Shown: positions 26,996 to 39,888 of the stretch, in pieces
Numbering within the stretch: position 1 is the first letter of the stretch
How the letters are laid out: each line of letters starts with the position of its first letter
NCBI RefSeq assembly: GCF_008831285.2
Contig: NC_045148.1
Span: forward strand, 20,825,002-20,889,001
DNA: 64,000 bases
Direction of reading: 5' to 3'
DNA from: Nymphaea colorata
Taxonomy: Eukaryota > Streptophyta > Magnoliopsida > Nymphaeales > Nymphaeaceae
Program-made: the position numbers and the translations under genes
Notes under the pieces: generated by a model
Told to the model about the DNA's origin: nothing
The model's database searches: none
What the model saw: only the letters and a program-made list of their open reading frames with translations

Positions 26996-29605
26996 TCACG
27001 AAAAGCATGTATTTTTTCAGAAAAAGCACATTAAAAATGTGGAAAATAAGTTAACCGAAAAAGGCAAAAAACATGTTTTTTTTTTGTAAAAAAATGCCAA
27101 AACGAAAAGAACACATTTTTTTTTGTGTTTTTTCATTTTGGATGTTTTTATTTGTTTTTTCATGTATTCTTATCTTGTTCTATTTTTTTTTTGTATTTTT
27201 CACTTTTTTACATTTTCTACTACCACATCTTAATTCTTGCATTTTTCTTTTAAGATCTTCCTTTTTTATTGTTTAAAATTTATGCACATTTTCCCGAGAA
27301 AAATAACTCTGCCATATTATATCCGAGAAAACCCAAGTTTGTATCAACTGTATCTCGGGCTATAATTAGAAAAGAGGTAATGGTTAATGAAAGTTGAAAC
27401 ATGGTTCTCTTAGCTGTTGATAAACAGAAATAGATGGAAGGTAAAGTAAGATGTCAAAGCACTTGGCCATTCACAAACCAAAGCATTAAGGTTTTGCTCA
27501 TTGGGACATAACTATCCTTGTTTCGTAAACATAACAACACCTTTCCTCACTTCTAATGTTTCTGAGTCTTCTGATTCATACCCCATTTCTTGTGCATAAT
27601 GTCCTCTTCTAGTTACAAATGTAGATTGACTGATAGTTTCTTATTCCTCAAATGGTCCAAATTGCTAACCTTATTCATCAGTACCATCTGGATCTGCGAT
27701 CTGGCTGTCTTGATGTATATGTGTTGTCTGGATTCTGTCCTATGCTTCCATTGTATATCTTGTTTCAACAACTCTCATAATGTTATCACGTGGCAATTTG
27801 CTAGAACTTCATTTATGTATGCACTCTCTTTGTTCTGTTGTGTTACTTCTCAAATAAAAGGTTTGCTCGGTGTTGAAGTAATGTTGTTTCTTTTAACCCT
27901 TGTGATGGCTAAGGAAGCTTCTAATGTTTTGTTGTTTATGTCCAGAAATGTGGATTCAGCTTGGAATCATGTCGTGATTCCACAATAGAAGCAACTTTTA
28001 CTCCAGACGGACATTATGTTGTTTCAGGTAGCATATAATACTGGTTATGATTTGTCAGTTTCTCGCTGTTGATATTGGCTCTATGGCGTATTCTTATCCA
28101 TAATTTGTTCTCTTTAATTGTTCTCTGAGCAGCATCCTGTGATTTCCTGCAAAGTAAGTTTGATGAAGAATCAGAGCTAGATTGAGAAATACTAGTCTTA
28201 TGTCGTTTAAGTTTTATTTACATGCCCTGGTTATACTTTTTTCATGACATCTATGGACTGTTTGCTGCTTTCAGCAATTTTCTGTGGCGTACATTTTCTA
28301 TACTTTCAAATTACCAGAAACCTTTTCTTCTGTTTTTCTAGGGAGATCATCAATAAGATTGCATGAATATTAATGTGAACGTTATACAGTTTTCTTTACC
28401 TTATTTGCCATGACTGTTTTGTTCAAAAGCTTGTGAGTCGTACAACTGTAACTGGCAAAAACCCATGAGAAAATGAGAAATAGGACTGTTCATCTTCTGG
28501 TAGGTTTTTGATGTCAAAAGTTTGAAGGTTGCAGTAAACTTACGTTGAATCAGAAGCTTGTTGAGTTCGTAAGATATGAATGGAGCAATCAGTTTGGTCA
28601 TATCATTAGTGCTGTATTAATAGTGGGAAATTCTGTACATGATACTGTTTTCTTTTTTTTTTTGTTAAAGCTGCATGATTAGTAGTCCATTTCAGTTTCT
28701 TTAAGCCTGCTACGTTGCAGCTGCAATTTTAATTTGAGTAGCTAATCCTTCTTTGTAGAATCTAGGTTCTTGTGCTATGTTAAGATTTGCTTATCTTTGT
28801 GAAACTTACAACAATTGAAGGTCCCTGGAGATAATCTTGGACATAAAAAGTTACTTTTTGTACCTGATGCAGGATCTGGAGATGGAACACTTCATGCTTG
28901 GAGCATTGACACAAAAAATGAGGTAATGATGAACTAAATGTACCTGAAGCATGAAGTTCCATTAATATATTTGCACAAAGTTTATGGCCTAGGTCCCCAA
29001 CCCTCCTCCTCGTCCCCCACCACCCCAGCCCACCACCCACCCTCTCCTCTTTCTGCTTGCTTCCTAAATCCTAAACATGGGTGAGATGGAATTAAGTGCA
29101 TGGCTACATTTCTCTGCATCGGTACATTATCTGGGTTTGTGATTAATCAGGTCATTTGTGAACCAGTCCGAAACTGCTGGTCAAGGCCTTTAAACGCTAT
29201 AACAGCAGTCTGGTTGTTCGGTGGTTCAACTAAACGGATGCATGGTAAGGAAGGGTATCATCATATGCCTAAGCAAGATTTAGGATGTCATAGTTGGAGA
29301 TATGCTTCAATTGGATGACATTATAGTACTCTCTATGTCAGCCCATGCTGTGCAAGTGATCTCATCTTTGAGTTGGGTTTATATTTGACACTGATGACAT
29401 TTTGGAAAATTTTAATGATGCCACCGTGTTGTTTCTTTTGCAGGTGGCCTGCTGGAATAATCATATCGGTGTCACACCTTCTGTGAAGTGGGCACCACGT
29501 CGGGTTATGTTTGTCACTGCATCTACAATTTTAGCTTTCTGGATTCCTGATCACTCAAAGATGAATTCTGGATCGACTAGCAATGATGTGGACAGTAGAG
29601 TATGA
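23472..29605 (+). CDS. S2LB: WD40 protein of the WDR82/Swd2 family (APRF1/S2Lb type)
   Basis: Ten exons: 23472-23546, 24807-24907, 25435-25544, 25633-25699, 25783-25882, 26103-26219, 26296-26433, 27946-28027, 28873-28922 and 29444-29605. All junctions are GT-AG, phases close to 333 aa, and an in-frame TAG precedes the ATG. WD units include [53 protein letters not shown] and [11 protein letters not shown], forming a seven-bladed propeller typical of Swd2. Known of the family: Swd2/WDR82 is a subunit of COMPASS histone H3K4 methyltransferases; in Arabidopsis S2Lb (also called APRF1) supports H3K4 trimethylation and flowering. The gene acts in the nucleus. Its 1.5-kb intron 7 carries a TA microsatellite and a dispersed repeat. 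Confidence 0.95.
25060..25270. repeat. CCTAGG-rich internally repetitive block
   Basis: Within intron 2 of the WDR82-like gene, words such as CCTAGG, GCCTA, AAGTGGC and TTAGG recur every 15-30 bp over about 200 bp. This looks like a degenerate minisatellite or an old repeat copy; no element ends are visible. Confidence 0.4.
26918..26993. repeat. TA microsatellite
   Basis: About 38 TA units in intron 7 of the WDR82-like gene. It is followed by sequence similar to that after the TA tract at 62542-62618. Confidence 0.95.
26994..27066 (+). repeat. Dispersed repeat linked to the TA tract, copy 1
   Basis: CACGAAAAGC, ACATTAAAAATG and GGAAAATAAG occur in the same order and spacing as in 62634-62710, both directly downstream of a long TA microsatellite. 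No coding capacity is seen. Confidence 0.5.
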
Positions 29606-31734
29606 CTCTGGTTATTGTTTCCCATAACAAGTCACAGTCGCGTGCCCCTGTCAGAGGCAAAACACAACACTGGCAAGTGGAAGATTAGAAATTCACTCCA
29701 ACTGTCGGTTGTTTCCGTACATTCTGCTTGCTGAGGGATGGAATGAATAGCAAATAGTGCTATAAGAAAATCACAGAGCTCATGAAGCAAGCTCATCCCT
29801 CACCAAGAAGAAAAAAGAGAAGTAAAGGAACTCATGTTTATATGATTTGCCGTTTCTGTTTTTTGTTTTCCTTTTTCTCCAGCAGGCCCCCGTCAAAGAA
29901 TATGTGAGTATTTAGAGGAGACACCGGGGTATGGAATTTGATCAGGTGATTAATTTTTGCATTACATAGCGTTGCGTCTTATGTGCAGAGTTAATAGCAG
30001 AAGAGTTATTTGGGTGTGCCGACTGTAACTGTTGGCAGGAATGTTGATCTTATGGTGAATGATTCTGTGCATTTTTGTCTCCATCCCCTTTCTTTTCATG
30101 AAACTGTGCATCGTCCTTCGCGTTTCCGCATCTTGGCACAGTATCATCATCATTTCATTAAAATGCCTGTGGACAAAGATACCTTTATGCACACATCCTT
30201 ATTTTTATACTGGACAGTCGGAATAGTTCATCCAGGAGCTTGACCGTGTTTTTGCCTCTGCAGTTGTTCGTGCAGGTTGATTGAACCAACAGTACATGTT
30301 GGTTGAGATGTGTAAATAGACAAAAAAAAATTATCATATTTCCTTTGAAAAATCAATGAGACTAATAATAATGATAATAATAATAATAATAATGCCTGGA
30401 ACCGCTGTATGGATCACTGAACTGAATTGGTTTCTTACTGGTTCTTGCAGAAAGAAGTCACCTTAAATTCCCGTTTGATGATTTTGTTTCATTCTCCTGT
30501 CCACCTTCAGCACGAGTTGAAAGTTATGCCTTTGTCCTGTAGTTCCCGCTGCACGAGACCAGAAAACAGAGAAATATAGAGCATAAACTATATTTTGTTA
30601 GGATAAAAAATAAAAGTAAAAACTAACCGCTTTCTTGAGGGGAAAATCCCTCCTTTTGGAACATGGGTGTTTGTCTTGATTCATGCACTGAAAAGGTAGA
30701 CTCCAAATGGTTATTTTTCCTGTAAAAAATAGCCTTTTATACTTGAGGTTCATGCTTCAGGACTTTTTTATTTACAGTACAATACAAAAAAATAGTGCAT
30801 TAAATCATAACAACAACCACAGGTTTTATAACATTGACCCTCCTTTCGAAAGGACTGCATCACTGCCCTGTGTGCGCCACCCCTCGTCACTTCAATTGAT
30901 TACTCAAGTGACATGTCTGGTGTGCGCAGACAGGTGAGATCGGTAAGAAGCAAATGCTAGACAATAGGCAAGGCCTTAAACAGCCAACAGTTGCGAAACG
31001 CCATTCGTGGATCTGACCAGTTGGGTGTTCAGATCCATATTATAACACCCCACAAAGGGTCAAAGCCTGACATCAAGTATAGATCCTATGCATCCAAACA
31101 TAACAAGCCCTGCAGATCTTTGATTTTATTCGTATTCTTTGCCCATAAAGGTAGGGAGACCTCTCCCTCAAGCACGCTTTTGCAGAAGAAACCCACCGGA
31201 TCTACCCACGTTTCCCATCCCAATACAGCGTAATAGATTTTGGAGACATGAATTTGGATCCTGTCGTGTCCAACGAGATCAAAATCCATGAATGAGACCG
31301 TAGTTGGCATAGGACACTATGGTAACGGCAATCACTTGTCTTGGATAAGGACACAAATAAAAAACATTTGATAAAGAAAACAGACAGAGAGAATTGTCAT
31401 ATACCTTTCACTGAATTATATATAAGTTCCTTAGTTTATGTGTTCTTCAAATATGACGCCCAACGTGCTGTACGGCAACTTTAAGCTTTCTTTAACAAAT
31501 AAATTGCACCAAGATGGACCTAAAAAAATATAAAATTCTGGAAAGAATCATAAAAAATCTGTTGTGTAAACTGATCCTTATGAAGATTTGATGAGTTGAT
31601 ATGGCTAAGAGATTGATATGAAACTCCTAGAAAGTTCATGCATTTTGAAACTTAATGATTTTTGTTAGACCTTATATTTCTAAAAGTCTAAAACCCATCC
31701 TCGGTTAGATTCATCAAGGAGATATTTATATGTA

Positions 31735-32010
31735 TATAGTATCCGAATCAGATTTTTCAAATTCACAATCCGAATCTGGTATGAATCTGACTTTTAAATT
31801 CACACTGGAAGCCAATTTTTAAATACACAACCGAATTTGAACCACACTATGACATGTTAAGACTGAATTTTAAATTGAATTCAAATCCGAACCCAAATCC
31901 AATCAGATACTTATGTAAAACAAAATCTGAATCTGAATTCAACCAGATGTCATTACTTAAACCCAAATCCTATCCCATTTAACTTAAACCTTTTTTCCCT
32001 ACCGATTTTT
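31735..32010. repeat. Degenerate tandem field of AATCCGAATC-type words
   Basis: Words like ATCCGAATC, AAATCTGAATC and TTTAAATTCA recur at short irregular spacing over about 275 bp. This looks like an eroded minisatellite. No terminal repeats were found. Confidence 0.45.
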
Positions 32011-32076
32011 TAACGCAGTTTGATTGGAAATCTGATCCGAATTCAAGACATCCATTAACGCAACTCTTCTTCATTC

Positions 32077-32107
<31 letters not shown>

Positions 32108-33141
32108 CTTTTTTTTTTTCTGCCATTACTACGCCCTGTACTCATGGACCCACCTGCCATGGTGGCAACTTTCATTCATGAAAATTTGTCTGATCGCTCC
32201 CTGGTCATCCCAATACATCATTGATGAGTGGTTGTTGACAGGACCCACTTCACGAGTAAGTGTGGGATCCATTTCCTGCCCAATCTACTTCACTGTGGAT
32301 GACTCAGTGCGAGACCCCCACAAATCTTCTGGTCCTTTCCTCTATGATACATCATTTTACCTTCAGGCCTTGATTCAAATCTCATATGCGGACTGTCCAT
32401 TGATTAACATTCCTTCTGCTCATTCTGTAGGGTCGCTCCAACTACAGTGGCATCACCCAAAAACAAAATCGTAAGGGCCAGTTGCATAGATTTATGGGTG
32501 CCCTCCTCTGAAGGTGGTAACCCCACAAAACTTTGTCCATCATCAATTTGTTTTTTTGCTCTAATTTGTTATCTGGTTTGAGTTTCCATTGCGTGTTTCC
32601 TTCTTATGGGGATGCAGATGAGTGGACTTCATGTTGGGAAGACCGATCATGTGATCTTTCGAAATCATCTAGATATGAAGATCTAGCAGGCATCTAACAG
32701 AAATTACCATAATGTTCCTTCAATGGCACATTCTGCCTTTTCTCCCCCATGTGATTGATGGAACTGAAGGATTTGGAAGCTCCTTTCATCGTCCGTTCAT
32801 CATTTTAATGGCAGCATTCTTCTTTTCACTCCCTTTTGTCATTGATGAAACTGCAGGATTTGGAAGACCCTTTCGTCTACTTATGGAAGAAAGGGATCAT
32901 TCTGACATATTGGCACATCGGCAATAATTTGGAAATAAGACATTTTTTGAAAAAACCTGCTCTTCTTCCCCTTATCTGCTCCCCAAGACAACAACGTTCT
33001 TGGAAATAAAGATTGATAACCAAATGGCTTTTAGTAGAAATTTATTCCTTCCCTCCTGCCTGTAGCGCGTCATTCAATTGAAGTATTTGGTCGAGCTTGT
33101 TTTCGGAGAAACGACTACGTTTCATCTTCCTCTCTCCATTG

Positions 33142-33144
<3 letters not shown>

Positions 33145-33198
<54 letters not shown>
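33145..33198. repeat. GA microsatellite
   Basis: About 27 uninterrupted GA units in the WDR82-like/LOB-like intergenic interval. It accounts for the Arg-Glu runs of the frames crossing it. Confidence 0.95.
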
Positions 33199-33199
<1 letters not shown>

Positions 33200-34611
33200 C
33201 CAAGTTGGGTTCAAATCACAGGACAGAATTTCTGGGTTGGTATCATTTTGGCCCCGATTCCCACGTCCCTCCTCTCTCTGACTAGTTTCATTACTTCGTT
33301 ACAGTTCACGTACAGCAAGCAGAGGATGTCTCTCTTCCCTGAATCTCTAGTAATGTTGAAATAAAAATCCCTCTCTCTCTCTTTCTGTGCATGTGCATTT
33401 ATGATGTACTCTCATGAGCGACTTGAAGAATATTGATGCAATTCACCGCTCTCGTGAGTCATGCCGTAAGGGCATTTTTTATCATAAATGGACTGTACTG
33501 GCCGGCTCTGAAACGTTTGGTGTGGTAAGTGTGGATTATCTCACCACAAGATAAGAACAGAAGAGGCACAGGGTGAGGGTAAAGCAATCTCTAGAAGGTC
33601 GAATTGTGATTCCCACATGAATCAAGAAACTATGTGCCGTAGGATGACTTTCACATGGTGGGAATGCAACAAAAGCAAGTATAATAACTGCTGGTTGTTA
33701 CTGCTTGAGCAGAAAAGACAGTATCGCCCACTGCAGTTGCGGACAGGCTTGATCAGAAGATAAAAGACACAGTGCCACCATCACTTCCTTCTCCATTCGT
33801 TCTTGGAACCAGCAAAAGAAAATTGCAGTTTTAATTAGAAACTGGAGATCGCCTACGATTTTGTTTGGCTAGAGAATCACATGATGTTCAGTTTCGATCA
33901 GAATAGAAAAAGTCATCGTCTTTATAATAAAAAAGTGGAAAAGAAAAAAGGGGGTACGTGCAAACATCCAAAAGATGCGTTCCCTTCTTTTATGATAACT
34001 GGGACGCGACCTTTTTCCTATTCGACATTGAGAAAATAAGTGTAAATGATGGATCGACGATGGTTTGCATGATCTTTAGTTCTATTTATGCTTGACGAAG
34101 TGAAATCATCATTCATTTCTTACAAGCAGTCTGATGGTTCTAGATGGTTGGGGTGCTTTTTCTTAAATTAATTAAAACATTTTTGTGGGGAAATGTAGAA
34201 GTTGAAAGATTGCTGAGATGATAATGAAAATCTTCCAGTGTCTTGAAAGGTAGCAAATGGAATGATGCACAGTGCGATCTGCTAATAATTATTCTGCAGG
34301 AAAACAAAGAGCTCAGCCCGATTTTCTTTTAATGCCTCGAGACGGTCAGTAAAATGAAGCACATATATTTAATTAAGCACAACCATGTTTCAGATTTTGA
34401 TTCTTATGTAACGTTCATAATCAATCTCGTGACATACAGACACATATACACACACCAGACGACCAAATCTAAGTTCTTTTTGTCTCTGCATGTGTTATAT
34501 ACATATAGAAAGTGAGAGAGAGAGAGAGCAAGTGGAAATGGTTAAATCTATATATCATTAATCCTTAACAAAGACAAATGCATGGAAATTGAACTCATTT
34601 GTCGTTGTTGT

Positions 34612-34616
<5 letters not shown>

Positions 34617-34649
<33 letters not shown>
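34617..34649. repeat. T33 homopolymer
   Basis: Thirty-three T in a row. It could be the poly-A tail of a minus-strand retroposon, but I found neither a pol III head downstream nor target duplications. Confidence 0.85.
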
Positions 34650-34652
<3 letters not shown>

Positions 34653-35981
34653 GCAATGACGAAGTCACAAAACCGTTGCTGAAATTCTTTGCTTGGCTTT
34701 ATGCTTGCATGAAACAGGCAAGTAATGCATCTGGTGCCAATGAGAATAGAAACAGGAACAGACTAAATGCTGTGCTAAGTTCTAACACTTTAGCTTGCAA
34801 GAAAATGGAGGACCCAATTCAGTGCTTGCAAAAGTACTTGGATTAAGTGGAGCTTTAGAACCATACCATTTGGTGCAAGCGTTGGCGAAACCAGAAGAGA
34901 AAACCATAAAATTTTCTATATTGGCGCAAAACAAGTCTTCTGTTTCAGCAAAACTGGAAAAACACGAATCTATATAATACTAACAAATTGCCGTCTTGTT
35001 GGTGTCTGCTCAGGCCACTGATCGCACACAGAAGCGGCATAAAAAGCAATGACAAACAGAAAAGACGAATGTTTTCTACTATATTTACAGCTGCATGATA
35101 GTCCAAGATAAATGAAGGTGAAGATTCTTTTTGCACGAGTAAATCAAACTGGGGAGTCATGATTGTTGATATTTATGGAAACGGGCCAGCCACAGTTAAA
35201 TTACTGTAGCATATAAAGATGCAAGGACACTCGTGAAATAGCAATTTAAAAAAAAAAGAAGTAGCAACGATGGAAGTGATTGTCTGCAGATGTTACATAA
35301 ATACCATGACATTCAATAGAAAATGACCATGAAAGCAATAAGCTATTAATGGTGGCTATGTGCAAGCTTTACAAATATTTCGGGCATTTTCAGGCAACTG
35401 AATCTGTGCAGAGAAAATGGCAGACCTCCATAGGCTATCCCTCTCTTCATTGCTTCACAAGGTCCTGGTAACCACAAGTAGTAACACGAAAGTGGTTAAT
35501 TATACACAGTACAAAACTAATCTTAGAGAACACATTCCCGAGTTTGTATTAGTGATGTATCAGCTATAAGCAACGACGATTAAACCGTCTGAAGCATCAT
35601 GAAAGAGAATAGTAACGTCTGTGCTCTTTAAAGTTTAATCTGTTCATAAAGAATCATATATTTAATATATTTAGCAAAGTACTTTACAAGCTGTGGGTTA
35701 TTTTTGTGCTTAGGTGCGATAAAGAACAGTGGTGAATATCACACTGAAAAATGTTTGTGAAGAGAATCAACTTTCGGTCAAAAGTTTCAAGCCAAAACTT
35801 GAAGTTTATCTTACTAAATGCATGTAAAAGTTTCAGTGCAACGAGAAGATTACGGTGTCCTTTGAAGGTTGAAGTGTTTCACCTTCAAGAGATGAAATCT
35901 AGGAATAGCGAATTCTCAGATGCCTATGACTGCTTGCTGTGTAAGCGCGTGTAATGTACATGCCATGCCCTTTGGGTTGGG

Positions 35982-35983
<2 letters not shown>

Positions 35984-36035
<52 letters not shown>
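35984..36035. repeat. G22 plus (GA)15 compound tract abutting the LOB-like stop codon
   Basis: A G22 run passes directly into about 15 GA units. The tract ends one base from the LOB-like stop (36037-36039), so the transcript would carry CU repeats and then poly-C at the very start of its 3' UTR. Confidence 0.9.
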
Positions 36036-36036
<1 letters not shown>

Positions 36037-36038
<2 letters not shown>

Positions 36039-36799
36039 ACATGTCTCTTCCACTGCCATCTCTGGTGCTTCTCCAAGATGCATATGGCGGTGGATAATAA
36101 GAAGCTTGGTAATTGGGGCTCCCATTTGCAATCATCCTTGCAAGATCAGTGTGCCTACTCCTGGACTGTGCCATAGGAAGCGCGGCTGCCATGGATGGTG
36201 AAGGTATGGCTCTGGGGATTTCAGTTGGTATGCAAGCGTAGCGCATGAGGTCGGCGTTGGCTGCATCTAATTCCTTCTGCAACTGGTGAACTTGCCTGAT
36301 GAGAAGCATTAGATCATTGCTTAGCCTTTCAAAGTTTGATCTAGCTCTTTTTCCTGTAATTTGTCTCTTATTCGCACCTTTGATTAGGATTTAATGCATG
36401 AGCTCATAAATTAAGTGAAAAAGTTTGAGAAAAAAGGGAAGGAAGAAAGAGAGGCGCATGCCTTTGAAGCACGGAGATGGCACCAACGCAACCATAGACG
36501 GGATCCTTCATCCTCGCTTCAGCCTCATAGGCAAGAGAATTCACTGCATCTTCTCTTTGATGAGGCATCAATTCATTCAACAGCTTGCTTACGTTGCTTG
36601 CGCCGAAGATCTTGTGAACATTAGCAAACTTCTGGGGCTCTTCTGGAGGGAAGTACGGTGCAAAAGTGCATCCTTGGATGCATTTCCTCCTCAAGAATTT
36701 GCAAGCAGCACATGGGGAGTTAGGGTTTGATGATGAGGAAGAAGATGTCGTTGTTGTTGTTATTAAAGATGATGGTGATGATGAAGACGACGATGCCAT
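36037..36799 (-). CDS. LOB: LOB-domain (LBD) class I transcription factor, LOB type
   Basis: Two exons, 36799-36462 and 36295-36037, give 198 aa. After a Ser/Thr-rich N-terminus, the zinc-binding C block CAACKFLRRKCIQGC (C30, C33, C40, C44) is followed by the GAS block (FANVHKIFGASNVSKLLNEL onward to DPVYGCVGAI) and a leucine-zipper-like coil LQRQVHQLQKELDAANADLM. The DAANADL ending and overall match point to LOB/LBD25 rather than AS2. LOB limits brassinosteroid response at organ boundaries in Arabidopsis. The intron uses a GC donor: AG|GCATGC at 36461, needed to join L-Q-R to Q-V-H in the conserved coil. A possible 5' UTR acceptor (TTTGCAG, ending at 36806) lies six bases before the ATG. A TTG at 36811 would also be in frame but ATG 36799 fits the family. 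Confidence 0.93.
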
Positions 36800-39053
36800 T
36801 TGGTACTGCAAAAGTTTGTCAAATCTTAGAATACTGGTCTGGATTATCTTGGAAAAGTGTTGGAACTCAAGAGTGACTTAAGACTATCGCAACCTTTCTT
36901 CTGAAACAACAGCATGCCTTGTGGGATAGTTTGCTTATAGAGTAGTTGAAACTGCATATGTATAACAGATTATACTAGTTGTAGCATTCAAAATCCCCTC
37001 CCAAACCGCGAAAGAAAGCAAGAACCAGCTTCATTATTTTCTTTTCAAAGAAGTGATAAAGTACAGAAGATCAGCACAGTAGAAAAGCACAAAAGAGAAA
37101 CTCCATACCTCCCCTTGGTGCAGCCTGTGAACTCCCAAAATGGAATTTCCCCCACTCTCGCTATCTCTCTGTCTCTCTCATGCATACACACACACACAAA
37201 CTCACACAGAAAGAGATGGAGAAGAACTTATAACCAGGAGGGGTTTAGGTTCAGAAGAAGAGAACAAGACGCAGATGGGGACTGGGGTTTGTGGTCAATG
37301 GAGGAAAGAGTGGGGTCAAGGGTTAAGCAAAGGAATCTTAATTGGAAAGGAAGACCTGCAACTGAGGGACAAATGGGGAGGCAACACCAACCAAGAAGGC
37401 CAAACGCATTTCTTGTAGGGAGAGAACCGAAGGAGAGAGAAAGGACAAAGCCTAATAAATGGTGGGTACACTAAAAAGCAGGACTATGACACTGCACTCA
37501 TATCAGCAGCATAAAGACTCAACAGTCGCCATGCCCTCAGAGTTTTCATCGCACAACCCCCACCACTACCAACTACATCACAGAGTCTCCATCATCATCA
37601 ACAACAAAAGCCCAATAATTGAATTACTAATTGGCCATGATGGTATCTTATTACTTTTTCTTTTGATAAGCAGTTTTGGATTATGCAGACGCGTACGTCT
37701 GGGGGGTTCGGGAACGAAACCGTCCAGCCCCTGCAACAGTTTTGGATTAACTTGGAAGAGCCTGTTCGAAGTCATCAAGCAGTAGGGTTCGCAAGCTAAA
37801 CATTTATAGAGACCTACTGTTTCCTTTTATATAAGGATTGCAGTTGCACATACCGGGCTAGGTTCACGAGCTAGAAATCTTCCTGTTCGAGGATATCTTG
37901 GCGTTTCGGGTGTACGCTCTTCTCTGAGAAGTCAAAGCAACGAAATGACCTTTCTTGTAAGCAAAGTAAGGGTTTTTGTGTTTAAATTTACACTGAGGGA
38001 TGAACCACACACTGTGCAAATTGCCAATGAACTTATACATATATAATCTTTCAAACCTCCATCCAATGACAGGCATCTAATATCAAACGGGTATGATTAA
38101 ACATAATGTCTTATGCAATGCATTGGACAGTGTGTTGTGAAAGGTTGAAGGGTTTTTCTGTTCAAACTCAAGTGAAGAAATTGAAGGATTGTATATATGT
38201 ATATATACAGTTAAAGGCTTTGGCGCACCATGGTGAGTGATAACTTTGAAACCAAGATTTTTTACTTCCTACTGTTAGGACTTGCAGTAGGTAAACATAA
38301 AAAAGTCCACGTGTTTTTCAGTGAAAACCAAGTTCAAGGTCAGTTTATTATCGAGCATCATCATGAGTTCGGGTTATGAGCTCAGACAGATCATCCTGGA
38401 AGGTCGCTGTCTGGCCATTACTGGTAGCAGCTTATTTTTTACAGAATGACAAAAAGATGTCTTTATGTCAAGATCCAGACTTCCAGTACAAAGTCATTTT
38501 ACTTACAACATGAACATCGACCCTCGCTATCTTTGATATGATCTTTTTAATTGATCTATCTTCCTTTTTCAGGACAAGATATGCGAAGAAAAATTTGGCG
38601 GCCAACATGAAGTTGGTCAAAGCTGTAAACACCGGTCCCGCACGGCGATGAGTTCGAATACTCTGACCAAGCACCTGGAGTACCATCTTAATGCCTGATC
38701 AGGCTGTACTTGATGTGTTAGAATCCCATGCAACAGGTGGGCAACAAATATACACCAAAGAGGAATGCAGCCATTTTTGAAATTTTTTATAATAAAGGAG
38801 TAAACATTTTAGACATTTTCACTTTTTTACAATCATTTCTTACTATTTTTAAAAGTTTATTTTATTATTTTAATGAAGATATTTTAGTCATTTCCATCCC
38901 TGTGCACCAATTTTTCTGCACATGAAGTTTTTTATGGTAAAATTATTAATCTATGAAAGGAAAAAAATTTCGTGGAAAAAAGTGGACTTTTTTGTGTGGG
39001 AAGTTTTTTGGAATTCAATGAAAAACGCAAAATAAATTTCCTATGTTTAAAAA

Positions 39054-39190
39054 AAATCTATTGTGCATAGTATTTTTCTTGTGCATCAAACGAGGCTAAT
39101 TTCCGAATTTAATGAATATGTTCCGTACAAACTTAAAAAAAATTCTATTTTGCATAGTATTTTTTTTTTTTGTGCATCAAACGAGGCTGA
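39054..39190. repeat. Tandem duplication, 87-bp period
   Basis: AAAAATCTATTGTGCATAGT followed by GTGCATCAAACGAGGCT recurs 87 bp later with a longer T run (anchor GCATAGTATTTTT at 39065 and 39152). Two copies, the second partial. Confidence 0.7.
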
Positions 39191-39888
39191 GGCTATACAC
39201 ATTGTCGAAGTTTCAACGTCATAGCCTAGCATTAGCGAGGTGATAATCCAGAGTTGCTCCTAAAAAAAACGGAGTAGCACAAGGTGCGTGTTTTGGGATT
39301 GAACACAAGTGTTTCAATGCACCAAGTTGCCTTTGACTGAATAAAATGGAAAAACAATTTTATCTGTTCATTTTATTTTTGTGGAAAAGGGGGGGAGGTA
39401 GTCCGCCTTTCTTTTTCAAGGGCTATAATGTAATTTGAGGTACTGAACATGTTCGAAGTAAAATATTCAACCAGCGGAGATAATGCAGTTGGCCATTTGT
39501 AAGGGTGTTTGGCCGAAACTGGTTATATGCATCTTTCTGTGTACCAGAGCGTATAATAGCCATAGTACCTTTGATAAGTAAAAAGAGAAAGGTAATGAGG
39601 AATTAAAAGCTTAAAAATGACATTTCTTTTTTAAAAATCTCCAAAATATCTCAACTTCAACCTTTTTTCAGTGCATATCCATATCATGCGCCACCTTAGT
39701 GCATGCAACGGATTTACTAGCTCTAATAAAGAAAAATATGTTTAAATGTCAACTAAACCTACATTCCAAGGTGTGCTTTGGAAGGTCTTCAACTTAAGCA
39801 AACTAAGTTTCTCAATAACGTGAATCTTAAATCTATGTTACATGTAAAAGACTGTGAATTTAAGGTCGGGTTTGAGGGGGTGTTCACT

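Larger units (their letters stand above)
29606..36036. other. 6.4-kb intergenic interval, no gene found
   Basis: The first part is 3' UTR and flank of the WDR82-like gene. The rest is AT-rich with microsatellites, a degenerate CCGAATC/AAATC repeat field and a T33 run. Short open frames (for example 32178-32474, 34795-34977) lack codon-level or family support. The right end is LOB-like 3' flank. Confidence 0.55.

Noticed and set aside
26757-27089. Frames with Ile-Tyr repeats on both strands
   Set aside because: They are the TA microsatellite in the WDR82-like intron.
33078-33285. Two plus-strand frames with Arg-Glu runs
   Set aside because: They are created by the 54-bp GA tract. The flanks show no coding character.
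36800-36811. Upstream in-frame TTG start for the LOB-like protein
   Set aside because: A TTG start is not expected in a plant nuclear gene. ATG 36799 matches the family, and the TTG lies across a probable splice acceptor.
38468-38686. Minus-strand 72-codon frame
   Set aside because: It has some protein-like segments but no family match, no flanking exons and repeats nearby. Too weak to call.
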